Shown here: piece after piece, positions 23,500-35,520 of the stretch
Position numbering within the stretch: the stretch's first letter is position 1
Layout: every line of letters starts with the position of its first letter
From: Chamaecrista fasciculata
Lineage: Eukaryota > Streptophyta > Magnoliopsida > Fabales > Fabaceae
Direction: 5' to 3'
Assembly (NCBI GenBank): GCA_003254925.1
Contig: QANZ01029088.1
Location: 174,256 to 238,255 of the forward strand
DNA: 64,000 nucleotides
The notes under the pieces: model-generated
The model's database searches: none
Told to the model about the DNA's origin: nothing
What the model saw: only the letters and a program-made list of their open reading frames with translations
Made by a program: the position numbers and the translations under genes

Positions 23500-24584
23500 C
23501 CTTCAACACCCCAAATTCCAAAAATATATATATATATATATATATATAAAAAAATTATGTTCAGGTTCTCTGGAATTTGCAGGTGATGACAGAAATTTTC
23601 TCCGGAAACAAGCCAACAAAGAATATCAAAAAGAGTTCAAGCTACTTTCTTTCTTTTATAGAAAAGATCGTGGGGATTGAATTTGTCTAATGGCGTTTGC
23701 GTTTCGGAAGCGAGAATCTGTTAAAGTTTTTGGAGTGCAATTTCTTAGATCTGAGATTTGGAAGAAAACGAAGAAGAAGAAGAAGAAGGCAATTCATTTG
23801 GGATAAAATTATGCGTTCAGTCCAGAGAAGTTATGAAATGTTACATATTGATCCTAACTTACTCCATCTCATTTGATTTTGCCACGTCAGCATCCCAGTC
23901 AGACTGCCACGTCACACTTAACGGCGAAAATTGGACGGAAGTGACCAGGGGACTAACGGTGAAACTTTTTGCGAAGGTTTGGGACCAAATCTGCAACAAA
24001 AATAGTTATGGGACCAAATTGAAACCTTAGTCATAGTATTGGGACCAAAAGTGCACTTAAGCCTTATAATTAATTCTACATGGGAGCTTTCTTATATCAA
24101 CAAACTTAGCTTGCTGTCTCTCCCATGTATGTGAAAATCACTTGCATACACTCAATATCCTAGTCTTATCATGATTTCACTTGATTGTCTCATTCCCGTC
24201 ATGCTTTCTTGTACAATTGTCTTGAAGCCCCTTCAAGATTGGAAGGTTTTTCTCCCCTTGGCTTCATCATTTACAAAAGGTAATTTATGTTTTATTGAAA
24301 AATTTAATAAATTTTAAATAAGAGTTGAAACCTTATATTATATCAATCCCTAGCCTAAACACATGTTTAGGATGAAATCCATTTTGATCACTAACTTTTT
24401 TTTTTTATATTCTATACTAGTCTCTAAAAATTTCTCAAATATATTCTGCTGTTAGTTGTAAAAGTAAATTTCATCTAATTTTTTATTAAAATAATTTTAT
24501 ACGTATTATTTTATTACCATTTTTTCTCTTCTCTCTCCCACTTTATCTTTTTTATCTCTCTTTATCTTTTTCTATCTTTAATTT

Positions 24585-24900
24585 TTGGGTATTATATTTT
24601 GGTACACTGTTCTTTTAAAAGTGACATTTGGGTGTCTTGTTTTATGGATCAATTTCACTTTGGTATCCTGTTCTTTTAAAAATGACATTTTGGTACCCTG
24701 TTCTTTGTACCGTTAACACTTTGATACCATGTTCTATGGACCAATTTCACTTTGATACCCCGTTTTTAGCGTGCAAAAAATAGGGTACCAAAGTATCACT
24801 TTTGAAAGAACATGGTACTAAAGTGAAATTGATCCATAGAACAGGGAACTAAAGTGAAATTGATCCATAGAACAAGGTACGAAAGTGTAATTTACCCTTA
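24585..24900. mobile_element. Inverted-repeat MITE-like element, gggtaaatta family
   Basis: Starts near tttgggtattatattttgg and ends gtgtaatttaccctta. The blocks catttcactttggtatcctg and caccgttaacac type text are inverted between the arms. Same family as 18995-19376. Confidence 0.7.
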
Positions 24901-25593
24901 ATTTTTTTATTAAAATAATTTTAAAAGAATGCTTGCGGGATAACGGAAATAGATGCTGGGCCTGTGGGCCGTTTACATTGAAGGCAATTCTCTAAATATG
25001 TGACTATGAGAGTGTGAGTGCACTGGCTAAATTTAGGCCCAAAAACGTTATTATATAAAGACAACTATGATTTAAATATATTTACTTTTAATTATATCGA
25101 TATAATTTTAAAGCTAATAATTTAATTTTTATATTTTTTATCTCAACTATAATTAAAATTTCATTATTAAATAAAATTTTTTTAATAATTAACGTGATAA
25201 ATTAAAATAATAATTAAATATATTTAAATCATAGTAAAAAGCATGGTTAACAAAATTTTATGATATCTCACTTATTTTTTTAAAAAAATATATTTTATTT
25301 GAATCAAATTAAACATAAATTTGTATAATATTATTCTTGAAGAAATTTACATGTACCCTGTAGAATAAATTTAATCGAAAATTTTATAATCTTTTTTTAC
25401 TAAAATAATGATTAAATATTAAATAAGTTTAGATTATCATTTTCCTTTGTAAAGAGATGAGATCTTGTCATTATTATTTTTTTTAAGGTATTCTTTAGTT
25501 TGACAAGTCAATGACTAATTCTTCTTAGATCTGAGCTTCATTTAAAGGTCTGTCGTTGACTAATTGGTTGCTGCATATATAAGGTGAGATTTG
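24901..25593. other. Intergenic stretch between a MITE and a solo LTR
   Basis: Strongly AT-rich sequence with no coding frame and no recognisable element. Confidence 0.45.
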
Positions 25594-27726
25594 TGTTGGA
25601 GATTATGGAGCAAAACGCAGCAAAAAAGGTAAAATAAAAATTTTTATAATCTCCTCCAAAGGATTCACTACTTGTGTTTATACTAGAGAGAAAAGACGTT
25701 TACCTAAATCAGACGGTTGCTTTGAAAAATCGCAGTTCCAAGAAGTCCACAGACTCGTGTCCTTCCTCTGCTGGTGATCCACACGAACAAATTGGCAGAT
25801 ACTCAGGTGTTAGCCTCCAATCTCTTCTCCAAGAGATTATGGGAACCGATCTACAATTTTGGAATTTCAAGAACACTTCTTGAAATATCCAAGAACCAAG
25901 TGGCGCACTAGTATGGAATTTTTCTCAAAAATTCCTCACTAAAACTCAAGAGATGAGCACACTACCAAGAACCACTTTCTTGGCCACACTCTCTAGAGTT
26001 TTTGCTTCTCTCTCTTCCTCACACACAAATCGCCCCTAAAACCCTAAGTTTAGGGTTAGTTCAAAACTTTCCCCTTTTCTCTTCCTAGACTATGCGCCTT
26101 TTCTCTTTTCTCTTAGAATAATAGGCGACTTCCTCTAGGGTTTATAGGCGACTTGTTTGTGCTTTTATAGAGTCTCCATTCCTCAAATTAAGGAATCACC
26201 AAATCTTGATTATAAGATTACATTAATATTATAATTCAAAATTGAGAGGCAATCTCAATTTAAATTTCAAGATCATATCTTGAAACCTAGAATGCACACT
26301 TCCCATTGGTTGGAATGAGTCAAGAGGATTTGAATTCTTAATTAAAATATTACATTAATATCTTAACTTAAAATTCAAAATGCATTCTTGAAATTCAAAA
26401 TGAAATATCAAATCTTGCATTTGAATCTTGAAGACCTCGCCCCCTCCTAATGGTTTTATAGGAATTTAATAAATAAGATAACAATTCTAACTCTTAGGAA
26501 GTTATAACCAACTTATTAATTTCCTTAACAAATTGAATTAAAATATTACCCTAATATCTGAATTCAAAGTTAAATCTTGAATTCAAATTAACAAAATCAT
26601 ATTTCATTAATTAATTCAAGAGTGAGGCGCCACCCTCCTCTTGTTATCCAATATTAGAGAATTTAATAAATCAATAATCCCCTAACTCTTAGAAGACTTA
26701 GTCAATTCATTATTCCCCAATATTTTAAACAAGAATTCAATTGTAAATAGATTAATCAAATTAACTATTTAACAATTAATATATTTAAACTTGTCTAACA
26801 AATTTAAATATTACAAATGTAGATTTTATTTAAGACAAGACTTCATGTCCTAAGACATTCAACTATGTCTTAAATTGTGTCACTAAAGCGACTCACGAAT
26901 TAAACCCTAATTCGTGTCCCATTACAGTATCTTGATCCTGCTCATGTGTGACCCAACAAGCCTCATGTGAAATTGGCAGTAAGCCATCTCTATGACTCAT
27001 AAGTCGAGAGCGGACTCTAGCAAGTCATCACGACTACCCAAAACACGTGAGTTATCGTTGTAACATCAACGACTTAACCTTAGTACCACATTGTCATAAT
27101 CCCTATTGTCACATGATATTTTAGTCATGGATAAGGCATGGAAAAGTTATCCTTGTAATCCAAACCATAACTTTCTCGATTCCTTGAGTTGGTCCCATTA
27201 CCCTGTGTGGCCACACATTCCTTGGACAAACTCATCGAGGGGCCCAGTCAAATATCTCTCAACTTAATGAGGGACAAAAATCATTCTTGGTCAACCACAT
27301 TTCTCAGCACGGCAAACAACTAAACCCGTACCTAGCCTGTATGGCTACCCTGTTACGGGCAACGTGGGACTAGGCCAAAGTTTAGCATCTATGACGCCGG
27401 AATAATGAAGACCTCAGGTCTAAGGGCATCGTGACAGGTGTACAGGAGAGGCTAGCTCATGACTAAACCCATTCAAGACTCTCCGGGTCGGTCCAGCAAC
27501 TTGTAACCCTTCACATAATTGCACCATGACTCTCGAGAAGCATCACATGCGTGTATCTCCATACACCGAAGTCATGCTGATCTTAGTTCATTCACGTTCC
27601 CACGTGAATAATCGACCAGGGACAGTTTATAATAATTATCACATAATTAATCAAGGATTGTTATCACAGTAAATATGCTAATAATATAATAACAACATAA
27701 TTTATCATTCATAAATCAGTCCAACA
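25594..27726 (-). mobile_element. Solo LTR of about 2.1 kb, probably minus orientation
   Basis: The element begins TGTTGGA (25594-25600) and ends TCCAACA (27720-27726), a perfect 7-bp inverted terminal pair with the TG...CA ends of LTRs. The flanking pentamers are atttg (25589-25593) and atatg (27727-27731), a 4-of-5 target-site duplication. On the minus strand the start (tgttggactgattta) and end (gcgttttgctccataatc then tccaaca) look like plant LTR ends. No gag-pol is present, so recombination between two LTRs is the simplest origin. The short frames inside are not genes. Confidence 0.75.
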
Positions 27727-28197
27727 ATATGTCCATACATATAAAATGATTGGCCCTAAGACACAATCTTCATCAATTTGAACCCCCAATATTTATTTAA
27801 GCGACCTAATGATCTAACCATTTTATCAACCAAATTTAGTTAATTTTGTCATTATTTAACTAAGGAGTTTTGATTATAAATAAAATAAATGTATAAAGAG
27901 TTGATTAGAGAAACTAAAGCAAAAGAAGTTTTAGGGGACCAATGACGAAATGAAAAAGATGATGCAACGAGGAAGCCGAGCCGATGGCATGATGATGCGA
28001 GCCACCGAAGGAGTTTGTCCGAGTGGGTGTGGGAGTGGGTTTCCTTCAACTTCCACTTCATCAACACGCTTTCTTTCTTTCTTTCCCGGCGACTCTTCGA
28101 CTCTACCGTACCGTATTATCTTTCTCTTTCTCTCTCTTCCTACTTTCCCCCCTTAACCCTATCTTCATCTTTCATCCACCTCGCCGTCTAATTTCCG
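27727..28197. promoter_or_regulatory. 5' flank of the trihelix gene
   Basis: Holds the promoter and a CT-rich leader (ctttctttctttc, 28070-28085, then tctttctctttctctctc). The 68-87 aa frames here are leader artefacts. Confidence 0.45.
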
Positions 28198-29055
28198 ATG
28201 GGCGATTTAGACGATTCTATCACTCCTCCTCCTCCTCCTCCCAATCAATCCCGTTCCGTCCCCGCCCGCGAGGATTGTTGGAGTGACGAAGCTACCTCCA
28301 CCCTCGTCGATCTTTGGGGCCGCCGTTTCGTTGAGCTCAACCGCGGCAAACTCCGTCAGAAGGACTGGCAGGACATCGCCGATGCCGTTAATGCTCTCCA
28401 TGGTCATACCAAGAAGACCCACCGTACAGATGTTCAGTGTAAGAACCGTGTCGATACCATTAAGAAGAAGTATAAGGTTGAGAAGGCTAGGTCTTCCGCT
28501 CCAAATGGGGTTCCTTCCTCTTGGCGCTTCTTCGATCGCTTAGACGTTTTGATTGGCCCCATTTTGAATGCGAAAAAGCCTACGCCGACGGCGACGCCGT
28601 CACCATCGCTTCCCGTGGCGCTTCCTTTGCCCTATCGGAAAACCCCTTCCTCTTCTCCCGCATCTTCGGTGCGGGCGCTGCCTCAGAAGCGGTCAGCGGG
28701 TACTGTATTAGAGGATGGATACTTTAGGAGGAATTATTCAGCGATGGCAGCTGCTGCAGCTGCAGCAGAGGCTGACGAGGACGAGGAAGAAGATGAAGAG
28801 AGGGGAAGCGAGGTTGAGGAAGGAGAGAGGGACAACGAAGGGATGAGGAGGTTGGCAAAGGCAATTGAGAGGTTTGGGGATTTGTACGAGAGAATGGAGA
28901 AAGAAAAACTGAAGCAAATGGTGGATTTGGAGAAACGGAGGCTCAAGTTTGATAAAGATCTGGAACTACAGAGGAGGCATATGTTTATGGACACGCAGGT
29001 TCAGCTGGAGAGGATCAAGCGCGAAAAGCGATCCGGTTCTAATGGTGAGTTATGA
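28198..29055 (+). CDS. Trihelix transcription factor, SIP1 clade (ASIL-like)
   Basis: The first exon encodes up to 285 aa. After a proline-rich N-terminus comes a Myb/SANT-like trihelix domain (residues about 25-115). Its three helices carry the family tryptophans: DCWSDEATSTLVDLWGRR, KDWQDIADAVN and VPSSWRFFDRLDVLIGP, with CKNRVDTIKKKYKVEK between. A Ser/Pro linker, an alanine run and an acidic block precede a coiled-coil tail (ERFGDLYERMEKEKL to QLERIKREKR), typical of the SIP1/ASIL clade of nuclear DNA-binding proteins. The frame ends GEL-stop at 29055, but a good donor (aatg|gtgagt, 29044/29045) lies just before. Splicing to tgctgcag|atacgtag at 31766 would end the protein with D-T-stop at 31773. 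Which end is used cannot be told from DNA alone. Confidence 0.85.
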   Translation: MGDLDDSITPPPPPPNQSRSVPAREDCWSDEATSTLVDLWGRRFVELNRGKLRQKDWQDIADAVNALHGHTKKTHRTDVQCKNRVDTIKKKYKVEKARSSAPNGVPSSWRFFDRLDVLIGPILNAKKPTPTATPSPSLPVALPLPYRKTPSSSPASSVRALPQKRSAGTVLEDGYFRRNYSAMAAAAAAAEADEDEEEDEERGSEVEEGERDNEGMRRLAKAIERFGDLYERMEKEKLKQMVDLEKRRLKFDKDLELQRRHMFMDTQVQLERIKREKRSGSNGEL

Positions 29056-29493
29056 AATTTCTCTGTTTCTGCTTAAGTATTTGTTCTAACTTCTAATGTT
29101 ATGTATTAGATAGCCGAAATTGAGAGAATTGGGTCGCAAGGGGATTCATCTTTATATGGTTCAACAATTAAATAAGTTAGTCGTGCTCGTCTGCATTATT
29201 ACATTGTTATGAAGAGTACTTTATAGTTTATTACTCATTGTCTTCTTATTGAATATATATTAAAAAAATGAGCTAGTTCATTTTAGCTTTTGCGTGTTTC
29301 TTCACATGGTCTATATTGGTGTGGCATATGGTGACTACAAAGTGAAGGGCATTAATTAATTCTACATCTATTAATAGAGAAGTTTACAATTTTTCATTTT
29401 TTCCTTGAAAAACACAGCTTCCTTTTTTTGTTATTTTCTTTTTTCCTGAGGCAACTTTGAATTGCTTGCTGCTTTGGGAGTAATTACTCGTGT

Positions 29494-29578
29494 TAATGTT
29501 ATCTAGAACCAGTCTTGAGCCAAACCCATCTAGTGGGAAAGACTTTGGTTGTTGTTGTTGTAATGTTATCTAGAACCA
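29494..29578 (+). mobile_element. 5'-truncated SINE with 18-bp target duplication
   Basis: A perfect 18-base repeat (taatgttatctagaacca, 29494-29511 and 29561-29578) flanks 49 bases. The insert ends cccatctagtgggaaagact then ttggttgttgttgttg. A (TTG)n tail after a ctagtgggA segment is the 3' end of plant Au/TS-type SINEs. Only the 3' end was inserted, so the tRNA-like promoter is absent. Confidence 0.75.
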
Positions 29579-30598
29579 AGTTGAGGTTGCAGGCTCCAAA
29601 AGCGCATAGCTCAGATGCAACAAGGCAGGGTGGCTGTATCATTGAACTAATGTAGCCGGTTAAAAAATAATAATAAGGAAACTGATTTGTATGACTAATT
29701 CATCAGAAAAACTAAATATTAATGCACTTAGAAGAAGGGGGCTGTTTAAGTAAATCAAGTTTGTGTGAACTGTAAACCAAAATAATGAATAAAGAAGTGG
29801 GGAAATTATTTAGTTTTCCTTCAACTGAAGTTTTCAAGAGGTGAGAAAATGGAGAAGCAGAGTCATTTTGTTTGGCTCAAATGAGGGGACAAAAGGATGA
29901 GATGCTAAAGAGTAACTTATGTCACAGCTCATGCATCTTATGTGTTTTTTGGGGGAATGTGTTTTTATATTTAAAAAGTCAATGCATTCTCTGAGCGTCT
30001 GTTATCAAAGATTTGAGGAAAATCTTATAATGATTTTGCTATAGGGATATATGGTAAATACTCAAAATATATATATTACTAATTCTTAATAGTCAATAGT
30101 TGTGGTATTGTCTCAGACTTTTTATCTAGGAACTTGAATAGTAATATTGTAATGAAAGGAAGAGTGAATTGTCTGTCTGTGTGAAAGAGAGGGAGTGAGA
30201 ATTGATTATTTGTGCATGCATTACTACTTGCTAATTGCGGTTGATTTTGAGGTAAGCATGTGTTTTTGAGTAAGTTTAATTGTGGACGGCTTTCTGGAGA
30301 TATTGTGAACTTTTTAATCAGATTGAAATATTTGGGCACAAAAGATGTATAGGATGCAGCTTTGCCAAGTATTTTACCAGCAAAAACTAGGGAAGCAAAC
30401 TACTATTAAGCCAAGGAAGTTAGTATCTCATAAACTGTAATGATACCATGTAACATATGCTAAGTTATATATAACTCGGCAATAGGTTGTTACTATCTTC
30501 TCTCGAACTCGAGGTCGTCAATTTAAAAATGAAGAAAAAATAATAGACAAAGTGATTCACTGTTTTAAGGGATGCATTGTTGAAACATTTGCTGAGCA

Positions 30599-31140
30599 AG
30601 ATGGTGTTCTCAGTTTACAGGTGAAGATCTTGAAAGCACTAACACTTTATTTTAAGGGTTTGTCACCATGTTCGACACGCATATAACACAATACAACACA
30701 TTCTTGGACATGTGTATGAGTGTCAGATTTTAGAATCTTTCTTTTCTTTTCTTTTTTTTGCGGCTCTGAGGCAGCAAAATGGGGCTTGCATGCCGTTGTG
30801 AACTCCTGGTTATTTTCTATCGTGACTTACTGGTCAAGTTTTTCACAGTGTCTATGCTACATAGATGAAGATGGTGTCCTCAGTTTACAGGTGAAGATCT
30901 TGAAAGCACTAACACTTTATTTTAAGGGTTTGTCACCATGTTCGACACGCATATAACACAATACAACACATTCTTGGACATGTGTATGAGTGTCAGATTT
31001 TAGAATCTTTCTTTTCTTTTCTTTTTTTTGCGGCTCTGAGGCAGCAAAATGGGGCTTGCATGCCGTTGTGAACTCCTGGTTATTTTCTATCGTGACTTAC
31101 TGGTCAAGTTTTTCACAGTGTCTATGCTTCATAGATGAAG
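30599..31140 (+). repeat. Tandem duplication, two units of 270 bp
   Basis: The text from agatggtgttctcagtttac through gtctatgctacatagatgaa is repeated in direct order with a period of exactly 270 bases (30601 aligns with 30871). Only a few bases differ (gttct/gtcct, gctac/gcttc), so the event is recent. The two nearly identical short frames at 30720 and 30990 are products of this repeat. Confidence 0.9.
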
Positions 31141-32978
31141 ATTCACTAGATTACTACTATGTTCCCTTCATGTTTAGCAAGTAGAAAGATCTTTGATTTA
31201 TGGTAAGTGTCCTTATTAATTCCTCTGCTTCTTAAACTCACGGAATAGTTGCTCTGATAAGTATGCAGACTTTAAGGCGTTATATATCTTTGGTTGCTCC
31301 TGTTTATCCATTATCCAGCTACTAGAGATAAGGTGGTGGCATTTTCAGAATAGATTTGGTCAGCTTTTATTATTGTAGATGCCTCTGCTTGTTCTGTTGT
31401 TCTAGTTGCTTTTTTGAATAACCATCTTTTAGTGGTCAAACTATCAACTAGAAGCATGATTGCATCCTAAAGGTATCCCTACCAGAAAACTTGAAATTAC
31501 AATTTGAACATTGTATCAATGTAGATGGATATCTTCTCTGATAAGGTACTAATATTGCAAACTTGTTCTGGATTTTGTTTTTGTTTAAATAGTTGATGAT
31601 TCAGAAACAAAAGCTAGTATTTTATATTGGGGCATAGTGGTTTAACACTCAAATGCATTCATGAATTAGATTTTGCGATGATAACCTCTAGTTCTACTTT
31701 AACTCAACATGCCTCTTATTTTCATTTTTGGCTACCAATAGATTATTCTTGGTTCTTTGCTGCAGATACGTAGAGCTAGCCAATTGCGCAAAGCTTTGAT
31801 GATGGTTACTGATTGGAAGGCTATTTTGCATCCTGCTTCTGATAATGACCATCTGTTAAAGTATTAGCTTCAGCTATTTTCTTCATCAGGAATCACCAAC
31901 GGAAATTTATTTTCGTGTAATTCTGGATACTTTAAGGTGGACTCCCATATGTAGTTATCAACCCCCTATAAATTAATTATGTAACTATATCATCTCTTTA
32001 ATGTATATCACTCTGTTTCTAAATTCTAACTCTACATATTAGAGATGAACGTACTGGCTTTGAACTGGGGTAGAATATTCGACTTCTGTAATATGATTCC
32101 TGGGTCTTAGGAATCAACATTTGTTTATATATTACGATTTTGCTGCCAAATTAAATAACGAGTTTCAGAAAACAACACTGAAACCCTGTCTAAAAATTTT
32201 AAAAATAATGTAATTTTTCTCTCTTCACAGTTAGCATTTTTTGATAAATTCCAGGTCCAGCTATTTCCATCCAAATTGCTCTTTAATGCAAGCTCACAAG
32301 CCACCTCTATGACTCTGCAATTAGAGAATTACAGGCCTCATAATATTGATGCAAAACTTGCACAAGTATCGGAACCATCTCTAAAGTCTAACCACACCAC
32401 TACATCCAGCATGTCTCTTCCCTATCCATATATCCGAAAGCTCCATGGTTGTTGTTTACACCTAACCAATCTTCAATAGAAAACTTCGACCCAATCAAAT
32501 ATTCCTTTTATCCTTCCAATTCCCTCACTTTTTCTGTCCTCTTTGATCCCTCTAATAATCGTTCAGGTTCTTCCAGACCCAATCTTTATATATATGGCAA
32601 AATAAATAAATTTTGAACTGAAATGTTGTTAATTTACAATATTACTTTTGCCCCTAAAATATATATAGATTATATGCCATTAATTGTACAAAGTGTGAGT
32701 GGGGTAAAATTTTACGCGACATCATTGATGCAATCATGCAAGGATGAGTTAAAACTGGGCATCTACCAGTAAGGCTCTCCGGGGAAAGTACTTATTATCA
32801 GGGAAAGATAAAACACTCAAGTTTACCAGCTACTTGGGAAAGATATAAGACTTGTGCTTTTGCTTTTATAATTGAGAAGACGAGGTGAAGGGAAATATGG
32901 AGGGTTGGAAGCAATGATATCTATCTCAAGTATTGTATGGAATTGGATAGTCTCATTGCGAGAAATGAAGGGAGAATC

Positions 32979-33096
32979 AATTGTATTGCTTGGAATAAAT
33001 TAACAGATTAAAGCAAAAGGAGTGTGGCTTAGGCTCCAGAGCCTTTTCTTGTTTTGATGATGCTCTTCTGACAAAGCAAACTTGGAGAGTTTTAAA
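32979..33096 (+). pseudogene. Relic of a LINE reverse transcriptase C-terminal region
   Basis: Read across one stop and one frame change, the text gives NCIAWNKLTD and then ECGLGSRAFSCFDDALLTKQ followed by TWRVLN. Plant LINEs have W-x-K-L-x-x-P-K-x-x-G-G-L-G-F-R-x-L-x-x-F-N-x-A-L-L-x-K-Q-x-W-R-x-L at this place. The match of GLGxR, F-x-x-ALLxKQ and WR is clear although the frame is broken. Confidence 0.65.
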
Positions 33097-34529
33097 CTAT
33101 GTATATGTGGGTAAAGCAGTCAAGAGGGCTCTACTTCACTCATGGTAAGTGTAGTTTTGGGATTATCTTCTGATAGTCATCGGTTTCTCTTCCTTTCTGC
33201 TATTAAAAGGAATGCTAACATGCATGGCTAGCTGCTGAAACCGAGTCTACAAAGAATGTGGCCTTTTGAAAAATTCAATCCATTTCTTATTTTCTTATAT
33301 TTTAAATGTAAGGACATTTGATATTTTCCAAGTTATGCTTAACACAATCATATTAACTATAGAAAATTAAAAGTTGGTTAAAATGTCAAAAGTTGGATCT
33401 CTACCGAATTGGTTTGAATTCAAGTGAAGTGGTGTTGTTCGGTCAATTTGGTGTTCATTTATGAGACAACTGAAAAAAAGAGACCAATCCAACTATTTCA
33501 GGAATTTTATTTTATTGGCACAAGGAGTACACATCAAATTAAAGAAACCACTCTGTAGTCTCAAGTGATAGGGGTTTGTAATATGTATATATATAGTATA
33601 TTTATACGAAGTTTTTTTTTTTCCATTGAATTTATTAGTAAAAATCAGATCTGCAAAATCTTTTTGTATAGAGAGAATATAGTTTTCCTTTAAAAATTTT
33701 TTTTACCATTTTTCTTTCTAGTACGTATTATCATTACACTATATATTATTGCTTAGTATATAACCTGCCGTGTGCATATGTTGATCAGCATAAATTAGGC
33801 ACGTAATAATAATAAGTTATTGTAGGCATGCAATTAAATTTTAGCCGACACAAGTTAATTTTTCATCTGCATTCAGCTGCACTTTATTAATTAATTGTAC
33901 TAGCTGTTTAAATTTAATATTCAACCCAAAAAAAAAAACCATGAATATTTTTTGCAAATTTGGGGGCTTTCAAGGGAAGCTAGAGAGTTGAATGGGTAAC
34001 CCATAGATATATCTCTAATATATAGATATATTATATATATTCAAGATTTTCTGAGACTGATGCGAAACTGAAATTAATATATTAATCTGAAACTTAATGA
34101 CATATATATATATATGTATATATTACTATTTCATTTGAGAAGATTGTGGTTCAAGCAGCATCTATATTTAGATGATACTTTCAGCAAACTGTTCTTTCTT
34201 CTGTACCCCCATTTCTTCTTAATCCAGCTACTTCATTTCTATATATAGTCCTGAAAGCCAAAAAGAAAAAAAACAAGAGAGAAAACTATTCAATAAATTT
34301 AGTCATCAAATATGTAATTACAGTATAACTGAATAAATACTAAAACTGGCCTGGGAAGGCGCAACTATTAGATACTCAATGCAAAAGGGAACCCAGTTTT
34401 TTAAACACATCGATCGACGCTATATACAGGGCTTAAATATACATTTCAAACAATTACTTACATATCACCTTAATTACCTTATTACCTTATTAAGAGTAAA
34501 CATATAAATTGATAAAGATATACACGAGT

Positions 34530-34814
34530 CAACAACTCAATTTTTAATAATTTAGTTAATACTCTTTAATACTTGAAAGTTATGGAACAATTACATTTTA
34601 GTTCTTTTATCCATACAAGTTAATTTCTATATAGTAATAGATTAAATTACACTTTTTAATTCTCAAAAGTTATAAAATCAATACATTTTAATTAGTTTTT
34701 TGTCCTTACAAGTTTGTCTCTATAAAATAGGTTCAATGGATTAGACTTTACTGCTTCCACAACTTTCAAGAACTAAAATATATAAATTAAATTTTTAAAT
34801 ATTGAGTTGTCAAC
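34530..34814. mobile_element. Small inverted-repeat element (MITE-like)
   Basis: The left end gtcaacaactcaatttttaa is matched by the inverted right end taaatattgagttgtcaac. The interior holds two related blocks of the type acttttNaatNctcaaaagtt. Length about 285 bp. No transposase. Confidence 0.6.
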
Positions 34815-35324
34815 ATTAATTAATTAATGTATCGTTTAGAGAGCAAACTGTATATTTATTACTCCCTTATTTATATGCATTGCTAGGCCTTACGTTTATA
34901 TTCTGTATATATATGACATGTGATTAGAGGATGTCATATGCAATTAATATACCCCTATGAATTGCTATTGCATAAATCACTTCAGTTTCACTATAAAACA
35001 TTTGCTAATTGCTATAAAAGTTAATTTCTCATCTTGTTGGTCCCTCACTACTATAATTTAAATCAAAAGTAGTGTACCTTAATGAATTTCATATATTTAC
35101 TACCTTCATTCATGCGCCATATATATATATGATTAAGTTTAAGACTTAATTAAGAGGCCTGGTAACTTATAGCTAGCTAATACATTGCTACAATAAAATA
35201 CTAGCTATTTGATCATTGACAACTCAAAATTGTCCTAGTATTTGGTTTATATACACTGCCGGTCTAATTAAAACTTCCCAGCTTTAGATATACATAATTT
35301 GGAATATTAAAATTCCTAACTTAT

Positions 35325-35520
35325 AGCTTCGATGGCATTAGTGTGAAGAAATATCTCTTGGGGAAAATAAATAACGTGCATTGACAACATTAGTTCAGAT
35401 CCTAGCTAACTAACNTCATATATTAGCCTAAGCTTCGATGGCATTAGTGTGAAGAAATATCTCTTGGGGAAAATAAATAACGTGCATTGACAACATTAGT
35501 TCAGATCCTAGCTAACTAAC
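35325..35520. repeat. Identical 90-bp repeat around a single N, probable assembly error
   Basis: Bases 35325-35414 and 35431-35520 appear identical over 90 bases, with an N at 35415 directly after the first copy and 15 bases between. Overlapping contig ends joined without merging would give exactly this. A true tandem duplication is possible but less likely. Confidence 0.8.

Larger units (their letters stand above)
22803..24064. mobile_element. Pack-MULE-like element with ~300-bp terminal inverted repeats and captured gene pieces
   Basis: The left arm (22803 to about 23102, starting aggcttaagtgcacttttgg) is repeated inverted at about 23765-24064 with few differences. The interior holds parts of at least two host genes in opposite directions (23100-23326 and 23392-23499), plus a third unidentified transcript-like stretch (about 23560-23700). 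Non-autonomous Mutator-like elements with long TIRs and captured exons are known as Pack-MULEs. No target-site duplication was obvious in the AT-rich flanks, so the superfamily is inferred from TIR length and content. Confidence 0.75.
29056..31765 (+). other. Probable last intron or 3' region of the trihelix gene
   Basis: If the donor at 29045 is used with the acceptor at 31765, this is an intron of about 2.7 kb that has collected a truncated SINE and a 270-bp tandem duplication. No other coding sequence is seen. Confidence 0.4.

Noticed and set aside
22837..24030. Two frames sharing a C-terminal peptide (154 and 90 aa).
   Set aside because: Both are readings of the Pack-MULE terminal inverted repeats.
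30720..31184. A pair of near-identical short proteins.
   Set aside because: They follow from the 270-bp tandem duplication and show no coding signature.
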